A DNA stretch of 64,000 nucleotides from Bordetella genomosp. 1 (GTDB taxonomy: Bacteria > Pseudomonadota > Gammaproteobacteria > Burkholderiales > Burkholderiaceae_B), in assembly GCF_002261335.1 (NCBI RefSeq), contig NZ_NEVL01000007.1:62001-126000 (forward strand). Direction: 5' to 3'. How positions within the stretch are numbered: the stretch's first letter is position 1; each line of letters begins with the position of its first letter. A program made the position numbers and the translations under genes. The notes under the pieces were generated by a model. The model made no database searches and was not told the DNA's origin. It worked only from the letters and a program-made list of their open reading frames with translations. This document shows positions 1 through 10,969 of this stretch, piece by piece.

Positions 1-304
1 TCTCGGCCTGCGCCCGGGTGCGGGCCAGCGCCGAGGGATCCTGCTTGATCGCGATGAAGCCGCGGCAACGCTCGCGCAGGCGCGCCATGTTGGCGGTCTG
101 CCACTGCACCATGGCCTTGCGGTCCTCGTGCGCGATCTCGGTGTCGAGGTCCAGCACGATCAACACGAACGCATCCGGTTGCGCGAGCAACCGTTCCATC
201 TCGCCGATCCAGCGTTCGGCATAGCCCTGCGGCGCATGGCCGTGGCGCACCAGCACCAGCGGAAACTGCGACAGGTCGTGGTATTCGAAGTGGGTGAAGG
301 TCAT
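1..304 (-). CDS. Hypothetical protein, 3' part cut by window edge
   Basis: The reading frame runs leftwards from an ATG at 304 and stays open to base 1, giving about 101 N-terminal residues. The start overlaps the stop of the Fur-family gene by four bases (ATGA), so it is probably translated after that regulator from the same mRNA. The visible part is soluble, begins MTFTHFEYHDLSQ, and has alternating hydrophobic and acidic segments (FVLIVLDLDTE). I do not recognise the family. The tight coupling suggests a shared function with the regulator, but nothing in the sequence defines it. Confidence 0.7.
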   Translation of the reverse strand, partial: MTFTHFEYHDLSQFPLVLVRHGHAPQGYAERWIGEMERLLAQPDAFVLIVLDLDTEIAHEDRKAMVQWQTANMARLRERCRGFIAIKQDPSALARTRAQAE

Positions 305-741
305 TCGTACATTCCTTTCATGGGGGCCGGCGGCCGCGCGCAGCGGTCGCAGCAGCCATACAGCGACAGGCTGTAGCTGACGAGCGAGTAGCCCTGGCGC
401 CGCGCGATGCGCTCGGCCAGCTGGGCCACCGCGGGATCGGCCGACTCGGCCACCTTGCCGCAGCGCGTGCAGATCACGTGGTCGTGACGGCCCTTGCCCG
501 CCAGTTCGAACACGCTGTTGGCGGCATCGAAGTGATGCCGCACCAGCAACTCCGCGCGCACCAGCTGGCCCAGCACGCGGTACACGGTGGCCAGGCCGAC
601 GTCGTGGCCGTGCGCCAGCAGTTCGCGGTAGACCTCGGCCGCGCCCAGATGGCGCGCCGGGTGGCGGTGGAAGACCTCGAGGATCTTCAGCCGGGGAAAA
701 GTGGCGCGCATGCCCGCGCTCTGCAGGGGGGCCGGGTCCAT
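301..741 (-). CDS. Fur-family metal-responsive transcriptional regulator
   Basis: 146-residue regulator with an N-terminal winged helix (ATVYRVLGQL is the recognition-helix signature of Fur proteins) and a C-terminal dimerisation and metal domain. That domain carries HDHVICTRCG and a second cysteine pair in GCCDRC, the usual structural zinc site. The start is the ATG at 741 because AAGGAG lies six bases upstream; the ATG at 747 directly abuts that ribosome binding site. The gene is divergent from an AraC regulator and overlaps the downstream partial gene. It could be the iron regulator Fur or a paralogue (PerR/Irr-like); the sequence alone does not decide. A separate Zur lies at 40.3 kb. Confidence 0.88.
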   Translation of the reverse strand: MDPAPLQSAGMRATFPRLKILEVFHRHPARHLGAAEVYRELLAHGHDVGLATVYRVLGQLVRAELLVRHHFDAANSVFELAGKGRHDHVICTRCGKVAESADPAVAQLAERIARRQGYSLVSYSLSLYGCCDRCARPPAPMKGMYE

Positions 742-770
742 TTCCATCTCCTTGGGCGTTTCGTTGTTGA

Positions 771-785
771 GAATGATGTACATTC
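771..785. promoter_or_regulatory. Inverted repeat GAATG-N5-CATTC, possible Fur-type operator
   Basis: GAATGATGTACATTC is a 5-bp inverted repeat with a 5-bp centre. It lies 30 bp upstream of the Fur-family start and 55 bp upstream of the AraC-family start. Its core AATGAT-G-TACATT matches the Fur-box pattern AATGATnATCATT at most positions. An autoregulatory operator for the divergent pair is a reasonable inference, not shown. Confidence 0.4.
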
Positions 786-840
786 CCAAAGGAAACGGCT
801 TGCGGGATTCCGACAACCTGTTCTTCAAACCTGCCAACTT

Positions 841-1626
841 ATGCTCGAGCTTCCTCTGCAGGCGATCGACCGCGACCGCGTCTTCACGCCGCTGCACCTC
901 GACGGCGCGCGCCAGCCGCGCGGCATGCACGTGCCCGAGCATTCGCATCGCGACGGCATGCTGCTGCTGGTGCGCGAGGGGCTGGTGCTGGTGCAACGCG
1001 GCGATGCCGTCTGGCCGCTGCATCCGGGCCGGCTGGGCTGGGTGCCGCCGCAGCTGGCGCACGAGGCCCGCTGGTTCGGCCGCTCGCGCGGCACCCTGCT
1101 CTATGTGCGCAGCGACGCCTGCGCGAGCCTGCCGGCCGAGCCGCGGGTGTGGAGCCGCACCCCGCTGCTCGAGGCCCTGCTGCTGCGGCTCACCGAGAGC
1201 GAGCCCGGGCGCCTGCCCGGCACGCACGCGGAGCAGGTGTACGCCCTGCTCTGCGCCGAACTCGCGCTGAGCCAGGACGCGCCCTTCACCTTGCCGCTGC
1301 CGCGCGAGCGCCGCCTGCTCGAGCTGGCGCTGCGCCTGCTCGACGACCCCGCCGATCCCAGCGACATCGAGACCTGGGCGCACCGGGTCAGCATGTCGGC
1401 GCGCACCCTGATGCGGCGCTTCCGGCTCGAGACCGGCGTCACGCTCGGCCAGTGGCGCCAGCAGGCGCGCCTGCTGCGCGCGCTCGAGTTCCTCGCGCAT
1501 GGCCAGGCGGTCACCGACGTGGCGCTCGCCGTGGGCTACGAAAGCACCAGCGCCTTCATCGGCAGCTTCCGCGCCAGCTTCGGCGTCACGCCCAGCCAGT
1601 ACCACGCCCGCCTGCCGCCGGCCTGA
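841..1626 (+). CDS. AraC-family transcriptional regulator
   Basis: 261-residue regulator. The N-terminal half looks like a cupin-type sensor (HVPEHSHRDGMLLLV, then GRLGWVPPQLAHEARWF). The C-terminal hundred residues hold the two helix-turn-helix motifs of the AraC family: MSARTLMRRFRLETGVTLGQW and VTDVALAVGYESTSAFIGSF, ending with FGVTPSQYHARL. The start at 841 gives the usual family length; the open frame continues upstream but would run into the opposite-strand regulator. No effector gene lies beside it except the divergent Fur-family operon, so its target is unknown. Confidence 0.88.
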   Translation: MLELPLQAIDRDRVFTPLHLDGARQPRGMHVPEHSHRDGMLLLVREGLVLVQRGDAVWPLHPGRLGWVPPQLAHEARWFGRSRGTLLYVRSDACASLPAEPRVWSRTPLLEALLLRLTESEPGRLPGTHAEQVYALLCAELALSQDAPFTLPLPRERRLLELALRLLDDPADPSDIETWAHRVSMSARTLMRRFRLETGVTLGQWRQQARLLRALEFLAHGQAVTDVALAVGYESTSAFIGSFRASFGVTPSQYHARLPPA

Positions 1627-1683
1627 TCGGCGCATAATGCGCAGCTGTCATCAGCCGGGCGCAGGCCCGCGGGAAGCATCGTC

Positions 1684-2421
1684 ATGTTGGGAATCCTGGC
1701 CGCGCTGCCGGAAGAAATCACCGAATTGCTGGCCGAAATGGGCCCCACCGCCGAGGTGCACCGCATCGGCATGCGCGACTATCACGTCGGCGTCCTGGCC
1801 GGGCAGCCCTGCGTGCTGGTGCTCACGCGCATCGGCAAGGTCGCCGCGGCCGCCACCACCGCGATGCTGCTGCACGCGTTCGGCGTGCGTGCGGTGGTGT
1901 TCACCGGCGTGGCCGGCGGCATCCATCCGCGCGTGCAGGTCGGCGACGTGGTGATCGGCGACGCGCTGCTGCAGCACGACCTCGATGCCCGGCCGCTGTT
2001 CCCGCGCTACGAGGTGCCGCTGCTGGCGCGTTCGCACTTCGCCACCGAGGCCGCGCTCACCGCGCTGCTCGGGCAATGCGCGGCCGACTTCCTGGCCGGC
2101 TACGCCCATGGCCGCGCGGCGCAGCCGGCGGTGCATCACGGCCCCATCGCCACGGGCGACTGCTTCGTGGGCGACGCCGTCACGCTGGCGCGCCTGCGCG
2201 AGGAGCTGCCGCAGGCGCTCTGCGTCGAGATGGAGGGCGCCGCGGTGGCGCAGGTGTGCCACGAGTTCGGCGTGCCCTGCGCGGTGCTGCGCACGATCTC
2301 CGATCGCGCCGACAACGCCGCCCCGGTCGACTTCAAGCGCTTCCTGACCGAGGTCGCCAGCGTGTACTCGGCGGGCATCCTGCGCCGCTTCCTGCGCGCC
2401 CTGCCCGCGCCTGGCGGCTGA
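1684..2421 (+). CDS. mtnN: 5'-methylthioadenosine/S-adenosylhomocysteine nucleosidase
   Basis: 245-residue cytoplasmic nucleosidase of the PNP/UDP phosphorylase fold that cleaves adenine from methylthioadenosine and S-adenosylhomocysteine. Family marks are the N-terminal MLGILAALPEEI, the purine site VVFTGVAGGIHP near residue 80, CVEMEGAAVAQVC near residue 180, and the catalytic-Asp segment AVLRTISDRAD near residue 205. It begins 57 bp after the AraC gene and sits 27 bp before ung, so the last two are probably co-transcribed. The same chromosome also encodes AhcY (17.8 kb), so SAH can be removed by two routes. Confidence 0.93.
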   Translation: MLGILAALPEEITELLAEMGPTAEVHRIGMRDYHVGVLAGQPCVLVLTRIGKVAAAATTAMLLHAFGVRAVVFTGVAGGIHPRVQVGDVVIGDALLQHDLDARPLFPRYEVPLLARSHFATEAALTALLGQCAADFLAGYAHGRAAQPAVHHGPIATGDCFVGDAVTLARLREELPQALCVEMEGAAVAQVCHEFGVPCAVLRTISDRADNAAPVDFKRFLTEVASVYSAGILRRFLRALPAPGG

Positions 2422-2448
2422 GCGCCGCGCCGTGCCACAATCGCGGCC

Positions 2449-3225
2449 ATGCCCCAGACCCTGCCCTCCCCGCACGACAACCGCCTGCAACCGGGCGCCC
2501 TGAGCCAGCAGCTCGCCGCGCTGCCGGCCGCGTGGCGCGAGACCCTGCAATCCGACGCCGTGGCGCCGGCCCTGGCCCGCGTCACCGGCCACGTCGAACA
2601 GCGCCTGGCGGAGGGCGCGGTGGTCTATCCGGCCACGCCGTGGCGCGCGCTGGCCGAGCTGGCGCCGCACGAAGTGCGGGTGGTGATCCTGGGCCAGGAT
2701 CCGTATCACGGGCCGGGCCAGGCCCAGGGCCTGGCGTTTTCGGTGCCCGACGACTGCAAATGCCCACCCAGCCTGCGCAACATCTTCAAGGAGATCCTGC
2801 GCGAACAGCCCGACGCCGGGCCGCTCGGCCACGACCTCGGCAGCTGGGTGCGCCAGGGCGTGCTGCTGCTGAACACCTCGCTCACCGTGGAGGACGGCCA
2901 GGCGGGCTCGCACGCCAAGCGCGGCTGGGAAACGGTGACGGATGCAATCTTCGCCCGCGTGGCGCAAGATACTGAACCCAAAGCGTTTTTGCTCTGGGGC
3001 GCGCATGCCCAGGCCAAGGCGGCACTGTTGCCGGCAGGCCACAGGCATCTGGTGTTGCAATCCAACCACCCTTCCCCCCTGTCGGCCAGCCGTCCCCCTG
3101 TGCCGTTCCTGGGCTGCGGGCACTTTTCCCAGGTGAATGCGTGGCTCGCGACCCAAGGCAAAACCCTAATTGACTGGTCATCGACTCGTAAAAAAAATCC
3201 CGCACAACGCGAATTCGCGTTATGA
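2449..3225 (+). CDS. ung: Uracil-DNA glycosylase (family 1)
   Basis: 258-residue base-excision repair enzyme that removes uracil from DNA. The water-activating motif GQDPYHGPGQ is at residues 82-91 with the catalytic Asp84, and the minor-groove loop HPSPLS is at 207-212. LLNTSLTVEDGQAGSH is also typical. The N-terminal 60 residues are more variable, as in other beta-proteobacterial Ung proteins. The last residues (STRKKNPAQREFAL) lie over a possible promoter of the following helicase. Confidence 0.96.
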   Translation: MPQTLPSPHDNRLQPGALSQQLAALPAAWRETLQSDAVAPALARVTGHVEQRLAEGAVVYPATPWRALAELAPHEVRVVILGQDPYHGPGQAQGLAFSVPDDCKCPPSLRNIFKEILREQPDAGPLGHDLGSWVRQGVLLLNTSLTVEDGQAGSHAKRGWETVTDAIFARVAQDTEPKAFLLWGAHAQAKAALLPAGHRHLVLQSNHPSPLSASRPPVPFLGCGHFSQVNAWLATQGKTLIDWSSTRKKNPAQREFAL

Positions 3226-3497
3226 TCGCTGCGCTGCACCAAACAGATTCGGCATTTATTTCATACGCATACCGCGTTTTCGCAGTCAGCCCGGTTCCCA
3301 TACCCGGCCCCATGCCGAAGCTCATCGCTTCCTGACCTCTTTCCTTTCGCCCCGCGATCGCTCCATTGGATCGCACTACGCGCACGGTTGATTCGGTCGG
3401 CACGATGCTCCATTCAACCGTTGCCTGGTTCCGGCGCCGATAAATCGGTAACGCCCGTCCACGGCACCTGCGCCGCATCGCGCGGCAAGGAAAAGCT
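3226..3497 (+). other. Long leader/promoter region of the RNA helicase gene
   Basis: This 272-bp stretch has no credible gene. A TATGAT hexamer at 3221-3226 overlaps the ung stop and is a possible -10 box; no good -35 is visible at normal spacing. If used, the helicase mRNA would have a leader of roughly 260 nt. Long leaders are known for cold-induced DEAD-box helicase genes, but I could not identify a conserved cold-shock element here. Confidence 0.3.
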
Positions 3498-5321
<1,824 letters not shown>

Positions 5322-5357
5322 TCCCGCGCAGCGCCTCGCGCGCTGGCAAGGTCCCCG

Positions 5358-5382
5358 GAACGCCCCGCCCTGCGGGGCGTTC
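5358..5382 (+). terminator. Rho-independent-type terminator after helicase
   Basis: A perfect 11-bp stem, GAACGCCCCGC / GCGGGGCGTTC, with a 3-base loop lies 37 bp after the helicase stop. It is followed by a short T-containing stretch (TGCTTT). The U tract is weak, but stem strength and position fit termination. Confidence 0.75.
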
Positions 5383-5453
5383 TGCTTTGCGCGGCCGGCG
5401 GCGCCATCAGGGGTTTTGTCCGGGCACGCGGCGCGGCATGGGAAAATAGCGGC

Positions 5454-6644
5454 ATGCGATCCACACCTGCCAACCTGCCCCCTCTCGATCCCGCCGGCGC
5501 GGCCCACAGCGAACGCGTGGCCGAGCATCTGCGCGCCACGCTGCGTGCCCACGACGGCTGGCTGCCGTTCGACCGCTGGATGGCCGAGGCGCTGTACGCG
5601 CCGGGGCTGGGCTACTACACCGCCGGCGCGGTGAAGCTGGCGCCCGGCAGCGAGGCCGGCGCGCGCCGCCGCCTGCCCACCGGCGACTTCGTCACCGCCC
5701 CCGAGCTCACGCCGCTGTTCGGCCAGACCGTGGCGCAACAGGCGGCCGAGATCCTGGCCCAGTGCGCGGGCGACACCGTGCTCGAGTTCGGCGCCGGCAC
5801 CGGCGCGCTGGCCGAGGCCGTGCTGGCCACGCTCGACGAACTCGGCATCGCCGCGCAGTACCGCATCGTCGAGGTGTCGGCCGACCTGCGCGCGCGCCAG
5901 CAGGCGCGGCTCGCGCCGTTCGGCGACCGGGTGCAGTGGCTCGACGCCCTGCCCACGCAATTCGTGGGCTGCGTGCTGGGCAACGAGGTGCTCGACGCCA
6001 TGCCGGTCCAGCTCTTCACCTGGAGCGCGCGCGCCGAGGTCATGGTGCGCGGCGTCGCGCTCGATGACGACGGCGATTTCACCTGGGCCGACCGCCCGGC
6101 CGACGCGGCGCTGGCGCGCGCCGTGAGCACGCGCATGCCGCCCCTGCCCGGCTACGTGTCGGAGATCAATCTGCAGGCCGAGGCCTGGGTGCGCGGCATG
6201 GGCCAGTGGCTCGCGCGCGGCGCCGCCCTGCTGTTCGACTACGGCTTTCCGCGCCACGAGTACTACCACCCGCAGCGGGCCACGGGCACGCTGATGTGCC
6301 ACCTGCGCCATCACGCCCATGCCGATCCGTTCGTCGCCCCGGGCCTGCAGGACATCACCGCCCACGTGGACTTCACGGCGATGGCGGACGCGGCGCTCGA
6401 AGGCCGGCTCGACGTCTACGGCTATACCTCGCAGGCGCGCTTCCTGATGAACGCCGGCCTGCTCGACCGGCTGGGCCGGCTCGATCCCGCCGACGCGCGC
6501 GCCTATGCGCAGCAGACCGCGCCGGTCCAGAAGCTGCTGTCCGAGGCGGAGATGGGCGAGCTGTTCAAGGTGTTGGCCGTGGGCCGCGACATCGACGACG
6601 GCCTGCAGGGCTTTCGCCGCGGCGACCGCCGCGACGCGCTGTAG
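5454..6644 (+). CDS. SAM-dependent methyltransferase, MidA/NDUFAF7-like (COG1565)
   Basis: 396-residue protein of the COG1565/DUF185 family. The N terminus has PFDRWMAEALYAPGLGYY, then GDFVTAPELTPLFG. The SAM-binding glycine motif is VLEFGAGTGALAEAVL near residue 110, followed by YRIVEVSADLRARQ and VLGNEVLDAMPV, both hallmarks of the family. The mitochondrial homologue methylates an arginine of a respiratory complex I subunit; the bacterial substrate is not established. It ends four bases before the convergent cca gene. Confidence 0.88.
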   Translation: MRSTPANLPPLDPAGAAHSERVAEHLRATLRAHDGWLPFDRWMAEALYAPGLGYYTAGAVKLAPGSEAGARRRLPTGDFVTAPELTPLFGQTVAQQAAEILAQCAGDTVLEFGAGTGALAEAVLATLDELGIAAQYRIVEVSADLRARQQARLAPFGDRVQWLDALPTQFVGCVLGNEVLDAMPVQLFTWSARAEVMVRGVALDDDGDFTWADRPADAALARAVSTRMPPLPGYVSEINLQAEAWVRGMGQWLARGAALLFDYGFPRHEYYHPQRATGTLMCHLRHHAHADPFVAPGLQDITAHVDFTAMADAALEGRLDVYGYTSQARFLMNAGLLDRLGRLDPADARAYAQQTAPVQKLLSEAEMGELFKVLAVGRDIDDGLQGFRRGDRRDAL

Positions 6645-6647
6645 CGC

Positions 6648-7751
6648 TCAACCCGGCGCGAGGGCGCGCAGGCGGGCCTCGTGCAGCGCGGGCTTGATGC
6701 GGGCGGGGTCGCCCGCGCAGGCCTGCGCGATGGCGCCGGCATCGACGCCGCGCACCGCCTCCAGGCGCGCCCGCCATGCGGCCACATCGACCTCGGCCAC
6801 CACGGCGGCGGCCTCCAGCAGCTCGATGAAGCGCTGCGGCTTGCGCAGGCCGTCGCAGCGCTCGATCAGCGCCAGCTGGCGCGCGGCATCGGCCGCGTGC
6901 GGCAGCGCCTCCAGCACCAGCGGCAGCAGCCGCGCCTGGTCGGCGCAGTCGGTCGGCACGCGCAGCCGCTGCGACAGCGCGTCGCGCGCGTCGGCGCGGC
7001 GGCACATCAGCGCATAGCGGCCCGCCAGCGGCAGGCCGGCCGCGGCGGCGCGATCCAGGTCGGCCGCGGCCTCCTGCCAGGCGTGCAACTGCGGCATCAC
7101 GCGCGCCAGCGCGCCGGTCTGCGCCAGCACCTCCAGCATGCGCGCCGGACGCGGCAGCATGAGCGCGCGCGAGAGCTCCTTCCAGACGCGCTCGGGCACC
7201 AGCGCATCGGCCTCGCCGGCCGCGACCATGTCGCGGCACAGCTGCAGGGTTTCGTCGGCCACGCGGAAATCGCCGAAGCGCGCGGCGAACCGGCCCAGCC
7301 GCAGGATGCGCACGGGATCCTCGGCGAACGCCGTGCCGACGTGGCGCAGCACGCGCGCCCGCACGTCGGCCTGGCCATCGAGCGGATCGACCAGCTCGCC
7401 TTCCGGCGTGCGCGCGATCGCGTTGACGGTGAGGTCGCGGCGTTGCAGGTCTTGTTCGAGCGTGACGTCGGCGCCGGTGTAGAACGTGAAGCCCTTGTAG
7501 CCCACGCCCGATTTGCGCTCGGTGCGGGCCAGCGCGTATTCCTCTTTGGAGCGTGGGTGCAGGAAGACCGGGAAATCGCCGCCCACCGGGATGAAGCCGC
7601 GCGCCGTCATGTCGGCGGGCGACGCGCCCACCACCACCCAGTCGCGGTCGCCGGGGGGCAGGCCGAGCAGCTCGTCGCGCACGGCGCCCCCCACGATGTA
7701 GACCTGCAGGCCGTCGATCGCGGGATCGTCGTGCGCGGCGCCGCCGCTCAT
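6648..7751 (-). CDS. cca: CCA-adding tRNA nucleotidyltransferase
   Basis: 367-residue class II nucleotidyltransferase that adds or repairs the 3' CCA end of tRNAs. It shows the head motif [13 protein letters not shown], the metal-binding carboxylates in [21 protein letters not shown], and the ATP/CTP-selecting region [16 protein letters not shown]. No C-terminal HD phosphohydrolase motif is evident, so this is the shorter form. Its ATG overlaps the stop of the upstream lytic transglycosylase (ATGA), so the two are likely co-translated. Confidence 0.94.
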   Translation of the reverse strand: MSGGAAHDDPAIDGLQVYIVGGAVRDELLGLPPGDRDWVVVGASPADMTARGFIPVGGDFPVFLHPRSKEEYALARTERKSGVGYKGFTFYTGADVTLEQDLQRRDLTVNAIARTPEGELVDPLDGQADVRARVLRHVGTAFAEDPVRILRLGRFAARFGDFRVADETLQLCRDMVAAGEADALVPERVWKELSRALMLPRPARMLEVLAQTGALARVMPQLHAWQEAAADLDRAAAAGLPLAGRYALMCRRADARDALSQRLRVPTDCADQARLLPLVLEALPHAADAARQLALIERCDGLRKPQRFIELLEAAAVVAEVDVAAWRARLEAVRGVDAGAIAQACAGDPARIKPALHEARLRALAPG

Positions 7752-9856
7752 TGGCCGGCCTTGGTGGCCACCACCGACGGCGGCACGATGCTGCCCAGGC
7801 GCTCCTTGAGCGACTGCGGCTGGCCGCTGAACAGGGCGGCGTAGTAGACCGCGTTGGACATCACGTTTTTCACGTAGAGCCGGGTCTCGGTGAACGGAAT
7901 GGTTTCCGCGAACACCGCGCCCTCGACCGGGTGCGTGAAGGTGGCGCGCCAGTTGCGCGGCCGGCCCGGGCCGGCGTTGTAGCCGGCGCTGGCCAGCACC
8001 TGCGAATTGTCGAGGTCGCGCAGCACCATGTTGAGGTATTGCGTGCCGAGCTCGGTGTTGGTGTCGAAATCATTGACGCCGCCGGGCTGGAAATCCTGCA
8101 TGCCGATCTTCTTGGCCACCCACTTGGCGGTGGCGGGCATCAGCTGCATCAGGCCCGAGGCGCCGGCATGCGAGCGCGCGTCCATGATGAAGCGCGACTC
8201 CTGGCGGATCAGGCCATAGACCCAGGCCGGGTCGATGTCGATGGCGCGCGCCTTGGCGCTCACGCGGCCCTCGAACGGCGCGATGTAGCGCTGGCTGAAA
8301 TCGAACTCGCGCGCGGTGCGCTCGGAGGTGTTGACCACGCGGTCGTAGATGCCCTCGGCGCGGGCCAGCTCGGCGGCCGCGAACAGCTGCCGGTCGGTCA
8401 TGCCGCGTATCGTGAAGTTCCATTCGGGCACGGCCTCGGCGCGCCAGCCCATGCGGAACATGTAGATGGCGCGCTGCAGGCCCGGATTGGCGCGTGCCTC
8501 GGCCATCTCGGCGTCGGTGACGGCGGCCGGGCGCGGCGGCACGGTGATGCGGCGGCCCAGCTCCTCGGTGGCGAGCTGGCCGTAGAAATCGAAGCCGTCG
8601 GCAATGCTGGCGAAGCCGCGCTGCGCCGCGTCTTTATGGCCCAGCGCCAGTTGGCCGCGCGACTTCCAGTAGACCCACACCGGCTCGGCCTGCTGGTCCG
8701 CCGACATGGTGTCGATCGCCGCGATCACCCAGGCCCAGTCGATGCGCGGCTGGCGCAGCGCCGACCGGACCTTCCAGGCGTGATTGTTGTCGCTCATGCG
8801 GATGTGGCCGGCGGCGCGATACCAGGCCTCGGCGCGCGGGTCCTGGTCGATCGCGGCGGCCAGCGCATACTGGCCGCGCACCCAGGCCAGGTACGGCTTG
8901 GCGAGGTGGCGTTCCCATTCGCGCTGCAGATAGGAGTCGGCCACGCTGACGTCGCCGCGCGCCAGCCGCGCGAGCGCGATGGCGACGAGTTCCTTTTCGT
9001 TGCGGCCGACCGGCGACTTGCCCTGCCGCACCAGCCACTTCATCGGATCCTTCATCATCGCGTCGTAGGTCTTGAGATCCTGCGGCTCGAAGATGTAGGT
9101 GGCGAGCTTGCGCGCGTCGGTGGTGCGGTTGGCCTCGAGCGCGTCGCGCATCTGCGGCTGGATCTGGTCCCAGCCCAGGATGTCGTCGGCCACGAGCTGG
9201 TCGTAGAGCGACCAGCAGGCGGTGCCCGAGCCGAACGCGGCCTGGGCCTGCGCGGCGGTGGCGCGCTGGCCGGTCATGTGGCGCGCCATCAGCGTGGCGC
9301 ACTCGACCTGCGAATTGCCGGCCTTCACCGGCGCGAGCTTGCGGATGGTTTCGAAGTCGCCGCTGCGCGCGGCGGCCTGGATCCAGTCGCCGCGCAGCCG
9401 GTCTTCGAGATAGCTGCCCGCATTGTTGCGCAGGAAACGATTGAGCTCGGCGGTGGGGCGCTGGCCGCCCGGCGGGCTCCAGAGCTGATAGCGCAGCAGC
9501 CAGTATTCGGGATAGGCGGCGAGCGGGTCACCCTTGGCCTGCGGCACCATCGCGGCGAGCACCGACCACTGCTTGCGGTTCATGGCTTCGCGCGCGGCCA
9601 CCACGGCCTGCGTGGCCGCGGTCTGGGGCGACTCGGGCAGGCCCGCCAGCACGGCGGGCGGGACGGCGATGGGGCGGCCGGCCTGGTCGGGTGGCAGCGA
9701 CGATTGCAGCGTGAGCGCGGAGGTCTCGGCGCCGGCGGGCGCCTGGGCGCGCTGCTGCGCATCGACGGGCGCACAGGCCGCCGTGAAGAGCGCCAGCATC
9801 GGCAAGGCACGGCGCCATGCCGAGGTGGGCGCCATCTGGTCGAGGCGCGCAGGCAT
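7748..9856 (-). CDS. slt: Soluble-type lytic murein transglycosylase, probable lipoprotein
   Basis: About 702 residues. The N terminus has a basic region (WRRALPM) and a lipobox LFTAAC, so it is probably a lipoprotein. A long alpha-superhelical domain of the Slt70 type fills the middle. The C-terminal catalytic domain has the lysozyme-like motif GLIRQESRF with the catalytic Glu, then [15 protein letters not shown] and [10 protein letters not shown]. It cleaves peptidoglycan glycan strands with formation of 1,6-anhydro-muramic acid. Start choice is uncertain: ATG at 9856 or at 9835 (seven residues shorter); neither has a clear ribosome binding site. Its end overlaps cca. Confidence 0.9.
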   Translation of the reverse strand: MPARLDQMAPTSAWRRALPMLALFTAACAPVDAQQRAQAPAGAETSALTLQSSLPPDQAGRPIAVPPAVLAGLPESPQTAATQAVVAAREAMNRKQWSVLAAMVPQAKGDPLAAYPEYWLLRYQLWSPPGGQRPTAELNRFLRNNAGSYLEDRLRGDWIQAAARSGDFETIRKLAPVKAGNSQVECATLMARHMTGQRATAAQAQAAFGSGTACWSLYDQLVADDILGWDQIQPQMRDALEANRTTDARKLATYIFEPQDLKTYDAMMKDPMKWLVRQGKSPVGRNEKELVAIALARLARGDVSVADSYLQREWERHLAKPYLAWVRGQYALAAAIDQDPRAEAWYRAAGHIRMSDNNHAWKVRSALRQPRIDWAWVIAAIDTMSADQQAEPVWVYWKSRGQLALGHKDAAQRGFASIADGFDFYGQLATEELGRRITVPPRPAAVTDAEMAEARANPGLQRAIYMFRMGWRAEAVPEWNFTIRGMTDRQLFAAAELARAEGIYDRVVNTSERTAREFDFSQRYIAPFEGRVSAKARAIDIDPAWVYGLIRQESRFIMDARSHAGASGLMQLMPATAKWVAKKIGMQDFQPGGVNDFDTNTELGTQYLNMVLRDLDNSQVLASAGYNAGPGRPRNWRATFTHPVEGAVFAETIPFTETRLYVKNVMSNAVYYAALFSGQPQSLKERLGSIVPPSVVATKAGQ

Positions 9857-9961
9857 GCCGGACCGCAAAACCTCGCGGGCCGATTTCTGATACCTTTGCG
9901 ACTCAAGCACCCGCTTTTGCCCGCTTGCTTGACCCATTGCCTGCCCCCTCAGCCGAACCGC

Positions 9962-10639
9962 ATGCCCAACGAAAACAATGCAGAGAATACCGCAGTCGCG
10001 TTGCGTACGCGATTGCGCCAGGCCCGCGCCGCCCTGCCCGCCGATGCGCGCAGCCGCGGTGCGCTGCTCATGCGTGCGCGGCTGTTCACGTGGGTGAACG
10101 TGGCGCACGATGCGCTGGCCGACGCCGGCCGGCCGCTGCGCACCATCGCGGCGTTCTGGCCCATGGCCGACGAGCCCGACCTGCGCCCCCTGCTCGAGCA
10201 ATGGGTGGCCGCCGGTTACGAGGTCTGCCTGCCGGTGGTGGTGACGCGTGACGCGCCGTTGGAATTCCGCAACTGGACGCCCGATGCGCCCATGCAGGCG
10301 GGCGCCTACGGCATCGCCGAGCCGGTCGGCGGGCCCGCGCGCCAGCCCGACGTGGTGCTGGTGCCGACCCTCGGTTACACCGGCCGGGCCGACCGCCTGG
10401 GCTACGGCGGCGGCTACTACGACCGCACGCTGGCCGCGCTGTTCGCCGGCGGCGCCGAGCCCCTGACCATCGGCATCGCCTGGACCGAAGGCCGGCTGCC
10501 CGACCACTACACCCCGGCCCCGCACGACATCACGCTCGATGCGATCCTCACCCCCGAGGGCTGGGTGCCGGACGCGCCGCTGGGCACCGGCGGCACGCCC
10601 CAGGGCAGTGCCGGCGTCCAGCGCTTCCGCCTCAATTGA
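9962..10639 (+). CDS. fau: 5-formyltetrahydrofolate cyclo-ligase
   Basis: 225-residue enzyme that converts 5-formyl-THF to 5,10-methenyl-THF with ATP. The family signature is DVVLVPTLGYTGRADRLGYGGGYYDRTLA, and the N-terminal segment LRTRLRQARAALPADARS carries basic residues typical of the nucleotide site. It starts 105 bp from the divergent lytic transglycosylase, too little space for a 6S RNA gene, which sits upstream of this gene in some other bacteria. It supplies one-carbon folate for the methionine cycle genes further along. Confidence 0.92.
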   Translation: MPNENNAENTAVALRTRLRQARAALPADARSRGALLMRARLFTWVNVAHDALADAGRPLRTIAAFWPMADEPDLRPLLEQWVAAGYEVCLPVVVTRDAPLEFRNWTPDAPMQAGAYGIAEPVGGPARQPDVVLVPTLGYTGRADRLGYGGGYYDRTLAALFAGGAEPLTIGIAWTEGRLPDHYTPAPHDITLDAILTPEGWVPDAPLGTGGTPQGSAGVQRFRLN

Positions 10640-10969
10640 TTCCCCTGCCCGGTCCCTGACGCACCGGGTCGGCGCATGATGACGGCAACGGGCCCGCCCC
10701 AGGCGGCCGCGCGCTGCCTGCCTGGCCGCACCACGCTGAAGCGGTGCCGATGCCCATTTTCGTGCCCTCCGTCCGCGCATGAGCCCCGGCGGAGGCCCGC
10801 CCGGGCGCGCAAGCGCGCCGGGCCCGCCATGCCACACGCCGCGCCGCTAGCCGCACGCCGCCAGCCGCGCCAAAAGCTGGCATGGCTGTTGCTTGTGCTC
10901 ATGACACGGATAAGGGCGTCCCCGAGGCGCCCGCGCCGCCCCGCGCGGCGACACCCAGCAGGAGATGCC
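10640..10969 (+). other. Control region ahead of the ATP-grasp/Anbu cassette
   Basis: This 330-bp gap holds the sigma-54 promoter described separately. Upstream lie an inverted repeat GCACC-N10-GGTGC at 10728-10747, about 130 bp before the -24 element, and a very GC-rich imperfect hairpin around 10797-10828. The inverted repeat is in the position expected for an activator site, but its spacing is longer than the usual NtrC site. No small gene is convincing here. Confidence 0.45.
10878..10894 (+). promoter_or_regulatory. Sigma-54 (RpoN) -24/-12 promoter
   Basis: TGGCATGGCTGTTGCTT matches the sigma-54 consensus TGGCAYRnnnnTTGCW at every defined position, with the GG and GC elements at correct spacing. 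It lies about 75 bp before the ATG of the ATP-grasp gene on the same strand. Sigma-54 promoters always need an ATP-dependent activator, so the cassette should be silent until a specific signal such as nitrogen limitation is sensed. Confidence 0.8.

Noticed and set aside
7751-9961. Long plus-strand open frame upstream of and in frame with the formyl-THF cyclo-ligase
   Set aside because: It is antisense to the lytic transglycosylase. Only the part from ATG 9962 matches a protein family.
9857-9961. Possible 6S RNA gene upstream of the cyclo-ligase gene, as in some other bacteria
   Set aside because: Only 105 bp are available and no long bulged hairpin typical of 6S RNA is seen.
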